Positions 49,201 to 60,234 of a stretch of DNA of 64,000 bases are shown in pieces. Position 1 is the first letter of the stretch, and each line of letters starts with the position of its first letter. Origin of the DNA: Maylandia zebra (Eukaryota > Chordata > Actinopteri > Cichliformes > Cichlidae); the NCBI RefSeq assembly GCF_041146795.1, contig NC_135183.1:12621840-12685839 (forward strand), read 5' to 3'. Below the pieces are notes generated by a model. The model was given only the letters and a program-made list of their open reading frames with translations, was not told where the DNA came from and did not search any database. Made by a program: the position numbers and the translations under genes.

Positions 49201-51195
49201 GATGTTGGCTGTTATTAGCAAAGGAACTGTACAAGCCGGGACCACAAACGCAACACACTTACGAGTTGACACACAGCACCACAATGTTTTTCCACAGGTT
49301 CCTGGTGCTCATCATCTTGACAATGCAGCTCCTCTGGGGTTTCTTGTGCAGCTCCTGCTCCAGCTCTGGTAGGAAACATGAAACGCACACCTTGAGACCT
49401 TTCCTTTTCAGGTGGTAATGAGCACCCGGCCATAAGGGATCTCTAGCACGGAGAAGCTAAAGAGCTTTGGGGGGGCTTTAGATAGATGTAGGACATCACT
49501 GTGCCCACTCTCATCATCCCTCTGACTGCTTGGCTACTGGGAGAAGCAGCGACAATGAATCAAACACCATCTCGGGGGAACAAGAAGTGTCGTGGCAGAG
49601 AAAGGTGAGACACGTTAAATCTGTCGCAAGACAATTAATAGCCAGGGATCTCATTTATAAACATGGCGCACGCCGAAAATGAAGTCTGAAAAAGGCCTGT
49701 GCAACTTCCCACGCACAAGTTGGGAGTTTTCAAAGGCAATCTTGACGTGCACACTGGTACAGAGAGTCCGACCCACGCTTATGAACATTTTGGAGACAGA
49801 CAGAAATTAGCAATGCACATTGTGAGGTGCTAAATTAAAGGCATGATGTAAAAACCAATACATAATACTTCACCTCATACGTTAAGTATGATTTCCTATA
49901 ATGTAGTACTTATGGATCTACTTTATCATAAATATTGAAATGCCAGTAACCCACGGCAGCACTGAGATGAGCAGAATCAAATATTTCTCCAACTCAACAT
50001 CATATTTTTCATCATACATCCATTACACTAAATATCATCACAAGTTATTATAAAGTGGGCCAAGTTCACCACAGCAAAACAGCTTTTTGAGGGAAGGGTA
50101 GAAGACTGATTGAAGTGCACACATTTCTATACTGACCGTGATTTATAAAGGGAAGCTTCTGAGCTGGTGAGCATAGGCATGCTCTATAATTATTATTGCT
50201 ATTTTTTGTCCACACCATCTCAGCTTCTCTGCTCAGGTATAGTATGGATCCTACACATTCTTTTTAAATGAGACCCCAGGTGCTTCGTAGTCTACTGAGA
50301 TTTACAGGATAACAATGTTGTTGTTAACTGACAGTGCACATGCTCTCGGCACTATTTGGAAGTCAGACTTTGTGTATATTATAATAAAAAACCATTAACA
50401 ACCTAAAGGACTATGGATCTTTACCTTATTGCGTTTGCATTTCATCATATCAATGGTCTGAGCAGTTTTATATGCATGTCAGTGTCTTTGCTTGCTCATT
50501 TCATCACACCGAGCAGCAGCTGTAATGTAACATACTGCAGACAATTTAAATACATTGCAAAGTGAAGAGAATTGAAGGAAACCAACAGAAAGAATAGAAT
50601 TCGTGGCCCAGTGGTTGTGGGATCTTTCATCTTCTCGCTCCCTCTTGAATTCATCCTCACCTGTAAGAACTCCGCTTGGCTCAGTTGTCATGTCGACTTG
50701 GTTCTTCCTGGCGATCTGCAGCATCATGGCTTTGGACCGCCGGTAATGCTGGGTGGCCAGCAACCAGCGCAGGGATTCGGGAAAAATCCTGTAGAGGGAG
50801 TGAAAGAGGGGGATGGCGAGGAGAAGCAGACAAAGGATGAGCAGAAGATTTGTAAACGCAAGAAAGAAACAAGTGAGGGCAGAAGAAAACAAGAGGAGAA
50901 AGAGACTATTGTTTGTAAAATCGGAGCGAGCTTGTGTGGTGCCGTGTGTACTGTACAAGCCATCGCCTGGCTCAGAGCTGTGGATTTTCTTCAGAGGGCG
51001 GGACTCACCAGACGTATGGCAGCATCAGTACGAAAGGACTGATTATGACGATCTGCAGGACCTGCCAGTCATCCCGGTTTGGCCAATGGCGACACAGAGC
51101 TGCCACCCCTGGCATCAATAGCTGCCCGCCCACCATAAGAAAACTGGCCACCATAGTCATGGAGAAACGCCAACCTGGCAAACACAGCTCGATCC
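46239..51195 (-). CDS. slc22a23: Solute carrier family 22 member 23, C-terminal exons
   Basis: This is an orphan organic-ion transporter of the major facilitator superfamily in the plasma membrane; its substrate is not established. Seven minus-strand exons are visible: 51195-51009, 50788-50661, 49365-49263, 49053-48827, 48192-48160, 47993-47870 and 46659-46239. They total 1,223 nt, in frame for about 407 C-terminal residues and ending in ANGV plus TGA. Family blocks are GIELCLPGWRFSMTMVASF, IFPESLRWLLATQ, RNLWKNIVVLCVNS, SLTGYGIHHCFARSMM, TALASLLQLGLLN, CAEITPTVIR and GLGLVLASAGFGMLTAPI. Several hydrophobic membrane segments are evident. The exon at 48192-48160 is only 33 nt. The N-terminal exons, with the extracellular loop and first membrane segments, were not found up to base 64000, so the intron starting at 51196 exceeds 12.8 kb. 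The C-terminal tail is Ala/Thr-rich. Confidence 0.93.
46900..47075. mobile_element. hAT-type MITE, partial copy
   Basis: This is related to the element at 11368-11580. It shares catgtctcgaaggtctccaa, gcctggtaatgaac, atcatttgattcaag and ctaaaacctgca, and ends in ggagttccccaaccctga. The left terminal repeat is missing or too diverged. It lies in the last slc22a23 intron. Confidence 0.7.
47275..47335 (+). repeat. Short interspersed repeat, copy B
   Basis: This is the partner of 1975-2035. The shared core starts with the same 20 bases, gaagccccacccacctgctg, and diverges gradually to the right. It lies in the last slc22a23 intron. Confidence 0.5.
49642..50280. mobile_element. Non-autonomous DNA element with terminal inverted repeats
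   Basis: The left end reads ccagggatctcatttataaa. The right end is its near-inverse (tttttaaatgagaccccagg), with about 17 of 20 positions matching, across a 639-bp span. No long reading frame lies inside. A second internal gatttataaaggg word at about 50140 echoes the end sequence. I could not find a clear target-site duplication, so the superfamily is unassigned. It sits in the slc22a23 intron between the 128-nt and 103-nt exons. Confidence 0.55.
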
Positions 51196-52918
51196 CTAAA
51201 ATAAAAAGACAAGCACGAGAACAAAAAGACTTCATTTTACAGAAAACATGGCTTCCTTTGGTGTCAGTGCGCCACGATAGGCGAATAAATTATGTATGCG
51301 CTCTGTGTGTTTGGATGTGATTACCATTATAAACTTGCAGCTGTCTTAATGGCCTGAAAGAGCATGTGTTTGTTTAATGGTGAGGTAGGCACTGAATTTC
51401 CTGTCATGAATTATTGAACACTTATTGCTGATCCTTCCCCTGAGAGCGCACTAGTTTAACACCAGGCCTCTTCATTAAGTTAGGATGGACTGCATGTGGA
51501 AGCGTGTGAGTGAGTTCAGCTGCTCGGTGAGCTTTTCGCTGGAACCGTCCTTTAAGTCCTTCCCACGTGACTGGGCTCCTATCCTTTCCCTTACTGCCTG
51601 TAACATGGCACAGTCCAGATGGCCTGGCCCATATGGCAAGGGCCTTTTGAAGGTGACCATTGTTGGTGGATGAGAAGGGAGGAAGGGGGGCATACTCACT
51701 ATACTCACTAACCTGTACTGTCACTTGTTATTGTGAGGCAGAGAGAGGAAGCTGGGCTGGGGGGTTGACAGAGTAAAGAAAGTAGAGTAGGGACTGAATA
51801 CAAATTACCTAACCCTCCAAAAGTCCCTCCATTCATCAGTGGAATCACCAGAGGAATGATAATAAAGACTGGTGTGTGTGAGAGAGTGAGAGAGTGAGAG
51901 AGAGAGAGAGAGGAGGAAATACAGAGAAAAACACAATGAGGAAGAAGGAGGCGGGATGGAAAGATGACTAAGATTTTCAGATAAAAGAATGAAAGGAAAA
52001 TGATTCAGCTAGAGGTTAAAGGTATTACTGAAATTCCCTTGAACTGTTTTTCTTCCTTAGACCTGAGTCAAAAATCTTCCCACACAAGGTCCAAAACAGA
52101 TGAAGGAAACTGCACTGACCCATAATCCTTAACCTGGCCTTCTGCTTCTACTTTTTCTAGCCAAAAAGACAGTGTGAGTCTGTCTCTGGCCCAGTGATGG
52201 GAGCAGTATACAGCTTTTCACTATTTTTTAACATAGCGGTCTAAAAATATAGCATTAAATGTAAATTATCAAATCCAAATGTTTCCAATGTAAAATAAAG
52301 AAATAAATAATAACTTTATCTCAAATCACAAAAAGAAACTGAGAAGTCAGACCACGAGCCAGAGTTGACCCAGGATGTGAATGTGATGGATGCTTAGTTA
52401 CACTTCTGCTGATCGGCTTTATTTTCATATCGGTTTCTTGTCCTGTGTGTTTAGTAACCACACGCTGTTCCCAGATCTCGGTCAGTCTGTACAATTAAAA
52501 CTGCACAAATCAATAATTTACTCAACAGCAGATCGAACGACTGAGTCTAATGTGAAAGAGGTCGCTAATGGTGACAAACAGACTGAGAAAATCACCCAAC
52601 TCTGCTTTTTATATCCACCCTGCTGAGCAATTTAGCATTGTTTATCCCAGAAAACTCAACCCTGTATAAGGCAGCAACAGGTGGCCATTATTAAGCTTCA
52701 GTTAAGCTCTGTGCACTTCGTAGGAAACAAGACCAAATGACAAGGATGATGCAGCTAAAAATACAAGTCGCTGACTTTAAATAAACAAGCTTTGTTTCAG
52801 CAGGATATGTATACTGTACGATAACTCATTACCCAAAACAACAGTGAATGCAACTTCAGCTTTAAGCATTTGCCTTAACCCATGTCAAGCCATCAGTGCT
52901 AAATGTGTCTAATATGTA
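51196..52918. other. slc22a23 intron, left part
   Basis: No exon was recognised here. An (AG)n tract lies at about 51884-51911. Short open frames at 51422-51724 and 52390-52626 have no matching splice sites and no family resemblance. Confidence 0.35.
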
Positions 52919-52985
52919 TTAAGATAAGATAAGATAAGATAAGATAAGATAAGATAAGATAAGATAAGATAAGATAAGATAAGAC
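52919..52985. repeat. (AAGAT)n satellite tail of the LINE
   Basis: About 12 to 13 nearly perfect 5-bp units form the 3' terminal repeat of the minus-strand LINE. Tandem short repeats at the 3' end are normal for L2/CR1-type elements. Confidence 0.9.
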
Positions 52986-55900
52986 AAGACTTTATTGATC
53001 CCACAGCGGGGAAATTTTTGCGTCGCCTCAGCTCAGGTACAGATATATGAAGGAAATACAAAAATACAAATAAGTACAATCAATGAAAAAAGTAAGATAA
53101 TACACTATATACAATGGTAGCATACACAGTATGTGATTATGGATATAGTTGGAAATATGGAAGACATAAACTATATAGCTTGGAAGGTCATGGAAGGTCC
53201 ATTATGCATGAAGTGGTGACCGTGGATGTTCACAGTGTCCAGTGACTTATGACATCGTGATTGAGGAGTTATAGAGTCTAACTGCTGTTGGGATGAATGA
53301 TCTGCGAAAGCGCTCCTTCCTGCAGCGAGGGTGTTTCAGTCTCTGACTAAAGGAGCTGCTCAGCCCACTCACATACTCATGCAGTGGGTGATGTGGGTTG
53401 TTCATGATGGATGTCAGCTTTACTAACATCCTCCCCTCACCAACCACCTCTACAGACTCCAGGGGACATCCCAGCACGGAGCTAGACCTCCGCACCAGTT
53501 TGTCAATCCTGCTCCTGTCCCTGTCCGTGCATCCACTCCCCCAGCAGGCCACTGCATAGAAAAGGGCAGATGCTACCACAGTGTCATAGAATGTCGTTAA
53601 CAGAGTCCTGCAGACTCCGAAGGACCTCAGTCTCCTCAGCAGGTGGAGTCGACTCTGGCCCTTCTTATACAGGACGTCTGTATTTGTAGTCCAGTCCAGT
53701 TTATTGTTGAGGTGAACACCCAGGTACTTATAAGAGTCCACTATCTCAATGTCTTTCCCTTGGATGTTCACCGGTGTTGTAGGGGGTGACTTCCTCCTGA
53801 AGTCTATGATCATCTCCTTTGTCTTGCCGACGTTGATTTGGAGTACGTTGGTCTCACACCAGCCAACAAAGTCACTGATGACCCCCCTGTATTCCCGATC
53901 ATTCCCGTCTGATACGCATCCAATGATGGCTGTATCATCTGAGAACTTCTGTATATGGCAATCGTCCGAATTATAACAGAAGTCTGAAGTGTAAAGGCTG
54001 AACAGGAAAGGTGAGAGAACCGTGCCCTGTGGTGGCCCCGTGCTGCAGATTACCACCTCGGACACAGTCATGGAGCCTCACATACTGTGGTCTGTTGGTA
54101 AGGTAGTCGATGGTCCATGCAGTCAGCTGTTTGCCTACTCCGGCTCCCTCCAGCTTCCCTCTCAGTAGTGCAGGTTGGATGGTGTTGAAAGCACTGGAGA
54201 AGTCAAAACACATGATCCTCACAGTGCTCCCCGCCTGCTCTAAGTGAGAGAGGGATCGGTGTACCAGGTAGATGACAGCATCATCCACCCCAATTCCAGA
54301 ACAGTAGGCGAACTGCAGGGGGTCCATCTCTGAGCCCACCAGTGGCTGAATGTGGTGCAGGATGAGCCTTTCCATGGTCTTCATCAGATGAGAAGTCAAG
54401 GCAACAGGCCTGAAGTGGTTGGGCTCCCTGGGGTGTGCGATTTTTGGCACCGGAACCACACAGGAAGTCTTCCACAGTTCAGGAACCCTCTCCAGGCTCA
54501 GGCTCAGGTTGAAGATGTACAGGGCCACCTGACAGAGCTGCTCTGCACAGTCCCTGAGCAGTCTGGAGCAGATTCCATCCGGACCTGCTGCCTTCCTTGC
54601 CTTCGTCCTCTTGAGCTGATTTCTCACCTGATCAGCTGTGAAGTAGATGTGATGTGAGACTGGGCTGGAGTGGGGGGTGGGGCTTGCTTTGTTGTGGATA
54701 GATGTGTGAAGGGGGTGAAGCAGGGTTGTGGTGAGAGGAGAGCTCAGGTGACAATGGCATTGCACCCGGAGGGGGGGCGGCAAATGGAGGGGGGTTAATG
54801 GAACCTGGGGGGTGGGAGAGGTGATAAGTGGGCCATTGTCAAATTTGTTAAAAAACAGATTCAAGTCGTTAGCCCACCCCCGGCCAGCAGACACTGTGGC
54901 TCCTCCATTGTCCTGGAAATGTCCGGAGATTTGTTTCATGTTCCTCCAGACTTCTCTGACGTTTTTCTGTTGGAGTTGGTTTTCCATCTTCCTCCTGAGG
55001 CACTCCTTGCCTTATTGGATCTTGTATTTAAGATCCTTTTGGACTTTCTTAAGTTCCTCCTTGTCTCCCGACCAGAAAGCACTCTTCTTCTTGTTCAGCA
55101 GGGCCTTCAGTTCTGTTGTGACCCACGGTTTATTGTTTGAGAAACACTGTATCTTCTTGGTAGGCACAGTGTTCTCAACACAGAAATTAATGTAGTCCGT
55201 GATGCAGTGAGTGAGGGCGTCGATGTCCTCACCGTGAGGCTTGCAGAGTTCCTGCCAGTCTGTGCATTCAAAACAGTCTCTTAAGGCCTCAGTGCATTCC
55301 TCAGACCACACCCTTATCACCTTCTTCGTGGGGGGGTTCCTCTTCACCATAGGAGTGTAGGTGGGGTGGAGAAGGACCAGGTTGTGGTCTGAGTGGCCAA
55401 GCGGGGGGAGGGGTGATGCACTGTAAGCCTGCTTTGTGTTGGCAAACAATAGATCCAGGGTTTTGCTGTCCCTTGTATGGCAGTCAACGTACTGGGAGAA
55501 GTTTGGGAGAGTGACAGATAGTGAGGCATGATTGAAGTCCCCAGAAATAATAATGAGGGACTGCGGATGTGCCATCTGTAGCTGAGAGACAGTGGAGTGA
55601 ATGTAATCACAGGCTGCTGTAGCGTCGGCCGAGGGTGGGATGTAAACAGTCAGCACAATAACGTGTGAAAATTCCCTGGCCAGGTGGTATGGCCGGACGC
55701 TAACTGCCAACAGTTCAATGTCTTTGGTACAGCTCTGTTCCTTCACAGTGATGTGCCCCGGGTTACACCATCTCTCATTGACATACATTGCTAGTCCACC
55801 ACCTCTCCTCTTACCACTCTCCTTTGCATTCCGGTCCGCTCTAACCAGTTGAAAGCCATCCAGAGTTATGACAGAGTCCGGTGTGTGGTCCCTGAGCCAT

Positions 55901-56340
55901 GTCTCAGTGAACAGGAGGAGGCTGCTCTGCTTGTACTCCCACTGCAGTCTGGTTAGCGCAATTAGCTCTTCCATCTTGTTGGGTAAAGATCTTACATTAC
56001 CCATGAGAATGGATGGAATGCTTGGTTTGTACCGTCTCCTTCTTTCCTGGTACTTCACTCCAGCCCTGCGTCCCCTCCTCCAACGTCGTAATTCCTTCGG
56101 AATCTTGGGTCGCTCCTCCAGGAGTACTTTCCTGTTGCCCAGTGCTAGCAGCTGCTCCCTACAGTAAACAATGGCTTGGCTTACAGATTCTCCAGAAGTG
56201 GTGGTAAAAAGTCCCAAAAAGAGTAGAAGACATACTACTACTCTCACAAAAATTTGTGGGTCCAAATTTTAGCTTCTTCTTCTCCTTGACTGTTTCTTAA
56301 TATCCAAGTATGCAAGTTTTTACTTGTTTACATGCTAGTT
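52919..56340 (-). mobile_element. L2/CR1-type LINE, nearly full-length, inactivated
   Basis: This non-LTR retrotransposon is on the minus strand. From 56265 the main reading frame encodes an AP-type endonuclease: LMGNVRSLPNK, LLLFTETWL, IIISGDFNHA and LGHSDHNLVLLHP hold the Asn, Glu, Asp and His catalytic blocks. A reverse transcriptase follows: AGPDGICSRLLRDC, PVALTSHLMK, FDFSSAFNTI, GPPQGTVLSPFLF and the active site FSDDTA. An in-frame TAA at 55014-55012 and a one-base frameshift near 54065 break the frame, which ends at 53247. The N-terminus begins with a hydrophobic stretch resembling a signal peptide. The 3' end carries gatcaataaagtcttg on the minus strand and runs into a 5-bp satellite tail. 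The 5' end near 56340 is approximate. Clade placement (L2 within the CR1/jockey group) is from motif style only. Confidence 0.85.
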
Positions 56341-56703
56341 TGTACCTGGAAAGTTCATTCGGGAGTCCAGACTTCCCGAGGACGTGAGACGCGTGCGATC
56401 ATTCACAATTGGAACGGCAGTGATGGTATTACAGTTCAGGTCCAGTGTGTTTTTACCACATTTTCACTTTAATTTCATTGTGATTTTTATTTACAATATA
56501 CATTTTCCATGATACACCTAATTAGATTAGACTAGATTTCTTTTTAAAAAATCATGTTTAAAAAACTGGCTTTAAGCAATCATGCAAAATGCTTGGCTAT
56601 AAAAGGACCATCCATGTGAAATTATTTGGCAAGATTGCAGTAAAAACTGGACTGATTCCTTCATTAATTTACATTGGAGTGATCTGAGAACATGGTAAAG
56701 AGT
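56341..56703. other. Intron spacer between LINE and LTR
   Basis: This is AT-rich intronic DNA with no gene or repeat that I can define. Confidence 0.3.
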
Positions 56704-57353
56704 TGTTACATGCCAGAGTACGTTGCTCTGTTTTTCTGTTGCTCCTGTCTTTCAGGTGTCAAGCCTCCACCTATTGGCCAATTCAAAGATAATTGGCACA
56801 CGTCTATTGGCTGACCTGGGCACAGTAGGTCAATAGCTTGCCAGGGATCAGTAGAAAAGAGCAGCTCCCTGGACAGCTGGGCAGCTTCTGACTCTTGTGG
56901 AACTCTTGTTTGTAGGCTTCTGTGTACGTAAAACAGAGTGTGTTGGTGGGAGGCTGGACAAGTAAGCTTGGGGTACCCTATACACTGGCAGCAGAGGTTT
57001 GACTGTTACAGACACTAGGTTATGCGGCTGATGCCACTTTTGTATGTTTTGACTGGACTTTTTTGTCGAGCAGCTAGACGGGCCTTTTGTTTTGCATATT
57101 GCTTTATTTAGACTCAGGGAAGCTGTTGACCTCCTTTTGTTTTGTTAATTTATTTGATTTGGCTCAACCGATTGGTCCTCCTTCCCCACTTTTTTTTTTG
57201 TTGTCAAGTTCATTGTTGTCAAGGCATGACAACAGAATGAAATCCTGCCTGACTATTAACCTAGCTGTTGTCCGTCTTCGTTAATTTTGGTGGTCTTGTG
57301 TTAATGTCTCCTCCCTGCCTTAGCCCCCACCATGGTCAGGGGGGGATGCAACA
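56704..57353 (+). mobile_element. Candidate LTR of an endogenous retrovirus-like element
   Basis: This 650-bp segment starts TGTTACAT and ends ATGCAACA, which are inverted terminal repeats at 7 of 8 positions and give the TG...CA ends of an LTR. Four bases later (57358) lies an 18-bp primer binding site of the proline-tRNA type, the arrangement expected at the 3' edge of a 5' LTR. No gag, pol or env reading frame follows before 64000 and no second LTR was seen, so this is a remnant. The superfamily is not certain; a proline-tRNA primer is typical of gammaretrovirus-like elements. Confidence 0.55.
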
Positions 57354-57357
57354 CAAA

Positions 57358-57375
57358 TGGAGGCTCGTCCAGGAT
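57358..57375 (+). other. Primer binding site, proline-tRNA type
   Basis: tggaggctcgtccaggat agrees at 16 of 18 positions with the proline-tRNA primer binding site of gammaretroviruses as I remember it. It sits 4 bp after the proposed LTR end. Confidence 0.6.
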
Positions 57376-57423
57376 TCGAACCCAGAACCTCTTGCACCTG
57401 AAGCGAGAAGCATACCCCTAGAG
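57358..57423 (-). pseudogene. Antisense proline-tRNA-like fragment
   Basis: On the minus strand 57423-57358 reads as most of a tRNA. It has the D-arm TCTAGGGGTATG, an anticodon arm with loop TTCAGGT, the T-arm GGGTTCGAATCC, the acceptor strand ACGAGCCT and CCA. It resembles vertebrate tRNA-Pro throughout. About the first 8 to 10 tRNA bases (5' acceptor strand) are missing, the anticodon stem has a mismatch, the loop would read CAG rather than a proline anticodon, and CCA is encoded. It is therefore a reverse-transcribed or decayed copy and not a working tRNA gene. Confidence 0.6.
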
Positions 57424-57436
57424 TCTAGGGGTATGC
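57410..57436. repeat. Perfect 13-bp inverted repeat at end of tRNA-like copy
   Basis: gcatacccctaga and its exact reverse complement are separated by a single g (57423). The left arm is the D-arm part of the antisense tRNA-like sequence; the right arm restores it in sense orientation. Confidence 0.85.
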
Positions 57437-58599
57437 CAGTGTTCTAGACATGCTACCTACTATAATATTAATCTTGTCTTTAGCTAAGCACAAACAAACA
57501 GATCATCTGACTCCATCTTATCTTATTCTTTGCATCTTCTCCTGTCAAATCAAACCCTTTGCATTTTGTATTCTACGGGTGTGTCGAAATACAAAAATTC
57601 GCTATTGTAAGGTTAAAAAGTTTTGTTTGTTAAACCTTAATTTGCTTTACTTACAGACAACACTAAACACCAAACTTTATCATCTGGAAATATAAAATTA
57701 TTATTGCACTTTTACTCAGCTAGTATGCACATGTAGTCAGTTTGAGCTGCAGTCACTCAATATTACCTTTGTTCACAGTCAATAAGACTGAATCACAATC
57801 GAAAAGAGAAAATCAACTGTACTTTGGCAAAGGCAATGTATCCCTAAAGTAACCTCACAAAAAAAAAAAAAAATGCTACCCAACTCTCTGGGGGAGGAGC
57901 CTGATCCTGCTGACTCTACTGGGATATCAATACGCACACACAAACAGGCATGCTGGCAAGGACCTTTTGTTCCAGCTGAGTGGGAGAATGGCTCTCCTTG
58001 TGCTGATTATCTCACTGCCCACTGCCACCCTCCCTCCTGTGTGCAACCCCCCCCCCCCCCACCCTTCCCTCTAGCTCATCAGTGTGGTTGAAGTAGCTTT
58101 CACACCCTCCATAAAAGCACCTCCACCCCCAGCACCACCACAGTTTTTTTAATCCCCCCACAGCTTCTCATACTTTGCATCTAAAAGTGAACAGTCATAC
58201 AGAAAGAAAAAGGGTCTGAATAAAAAGAAGCTGATAGAATGGTCAAACTAATTTTCAATGATGAATGGTTGATAGTACTACCACACACACATACACACAC
58301 TTTTATGTTGTCTGCTGCTCCCTGGCTAACCTTGCCTCCGGCATGAGAACAGCATGGAGAGACAATTAGCTTCCTAACAGCATGAGCTCAGAGTGAGAAC
58401 CACAGTCTGTGTTTGCGATTATGACGAAGATTTATAGCTCAGCTGGTGATGGGAAAAGATATTGTTGAAATTTTGGAAAAAGGGAGTGTCGTGTTCCTGA
58501 AACAAAAAGCTATACTGGAGCCAAAAAACAAACAAACACCCAAAACTATTATAACAAGCTTTCATTAACTGTTCTTAATTGTTTAACTTACAGAGTTGC
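57437..58599. other. Intron DNA between LTR remnant and second LINE
   Basis: No exon or family is recognised. The stretch holds a poly-A tract (57860-57872) and a poly-C tract (about 58047-58060), with short frames that lack support. Confidence 0.3.
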
Positions 58600-59990
58600 T
58601 ATAAGTTAAATGCCACTGTTAGTATGCTAGCTTGCTCACAATACTGCAAGCTAAGATGCTAATTAGTGCTAAGCATGAAATAGAACCAAGAGAGAGATGG
58701 GATTTGTTAGGTTGTAATTGAACACTAAGAATCGCAACAAACATGACAAATTGACATGAGACGACCATGCAGTGAAAATGTATGCTATGCCTTCTGATGA
58801 TACTGCCTAAGGGAAGCATATATAATGTAAACAGAATTGGTCCTAGCACTGAACCCTGTGGAACACCATAATTAACCTTGGTGTGTGAAGAGAACCCTCA
58901 GTTTACATTAACAAATTGGAGTCTATTAGATAGATATGATTTAACCCACTGTGATGCAGTACCTTTAATGTCTACAGCATGGTCTAATCACTCTAATAGA
59001 ATATTATGGTCAACAGTATCGAATGCTGCACTGAGGTCTAGCAGAACAACCACAGAGATGAGTCCACTGTCAGAGGCCATAAGGAGATCATTTGTAACTT
59101 TCACTAAAGCTGTTTCTGTGCTGTGATGAGCTCTGAAACCTGACTGAAACTCTTCAAATAGTCTATTCCTCTGCAGATGATTAATTAGCTGTTTTAGAAC
59201 TACTTCAAGAATTTGTTAGATAAAAAGAAGGTTGGACACCCCCCAACCTGCTCGGCCTGTTGATTAATTTAAACTAACATAATCATCCTGTTGCAACCAG
59301 GTTTCTAACAGGCAGAGTAAATTGACTTGTTTATCAATTATTAATTCACAGTTAGTTTTTAGTTTATTTTTTGTCTGTTTGGGAGCTGACACAGTGGGGA
59401 TTCTGTGGGGATGGGATTTTGGGGGGGGGGGGGGGGGGGGTAACAGGAGGCGAGAAGTAAGAGGAAAGGCGTGTAAGACTGCAATTCTGCTTCCTGGTGC
59501 CAACTCTGGATAGTCACGTTTTGGGTGTTTTAATAAATTTGGCCAAATTTCTAGAAATTAGAACTGCTCCATCCAAAGTGGGATGGATGCCGTCTCTCCT
59601 AAACTGACCAGGTTTCCTCCAGAAAGCATCCCAATTATTTATAAAGCCCACATCATTTTTTGGACACCACTCAGACAGCCAGCAATTAAAGGAGAACATG
59701 CACCTAAACATGTCACTCCTGTCCAATTGGGGAGGGGACCGACTACAGTTAACTACAGAGTCCAACATTGTTTTGGCAAAGTAACACACAATTCAATATT
59801 GGTTTTAGTGACCTCCAACTGACGTAACCCGGTGTCATTACTACCGATGTGAAATATAATGTTATAATTTATTGAATTTATGTTTACCCTTAGCCAGCAG
59901 TTTTAAATTTCCCTTAACGTCGCCTGCTCTGGCCCCTACAAGACAACTGACTATGGTTGCTGGTGTCTCTATCGTCACGAGCCCTAGTTC
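58600..59990 (-). mobile_element. CR1/Rex-type LINE, internally deleted
   Basis: Read on the minus strand the order is as follows. First comes an ORF1 esterase piece, 59789-59514 ([25 protein letters not shown] with the SGNH Asp/His pair). Next comes the beginning of an endonuclease, about 59420-59264 (CELIIDKQVNLLCLLETWL). Then, about 50 bp on, comes reverse transcriptase, 59170-58770 ([54 protein letters not shown]). The rest of the endonuclease and the first RT blocks are missing. At least two in-frame stops lie in the RT part. A poly-G run of about 21 bases interrupts the ORF1/endonuclease boundary. The 5' and 3' ends are approximate. Confidence 0.78.
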
Positions 59991-60085
59991 GATCCTGGGA
60001 GGAAGCACAAATCCCTTTGGGTTGCGTCAGGAAGGACATCTGCAGTAAGGAATTTGCCGAGTCAAACATGCAGAGCTACCCACTG
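59935..60085 (+). mobile_element. tRNA-derived SINE fragment
   Basis: A box-B-like agttcgatcctgg at about 59991 is followed by gttgcgtcaggaaggacatc and ggaatttgccgagtcaaaca. These are diverged versions of a common fish SINE tail. Box A is only weakly visible about 40 bp upstream. Confidence 0.4.
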
Positions 60086-60234
60086 TTTTAACCCTTTGTG
60101 AATAGAAGCAGCTGAAAGTAGCTTTTACTCTCCAGTGTGAAGATTTGTGACTTTTATAACACTGTTCACCTATTCACACACACACATTCATTCAGCACTT
60201 TCTATTTCTTTTTAACTAATACATACAGTCTCTC

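Noticed and set aside
52919-52985. CRISPR-like or regulatory tandem array
   Set aside because: It is a pure 5-bp satellite without spacers, continuous with a LINE 3' end.
57358-57423. Working tRNA gene on the minus strand
   Set aside because: The 5' acceptor strand is absent, the anticodon stem is mismatched, the anticodon does not fit a proline tRNA and CCA is encoded. It is better explained as a primer-derived copy or decayed relic.
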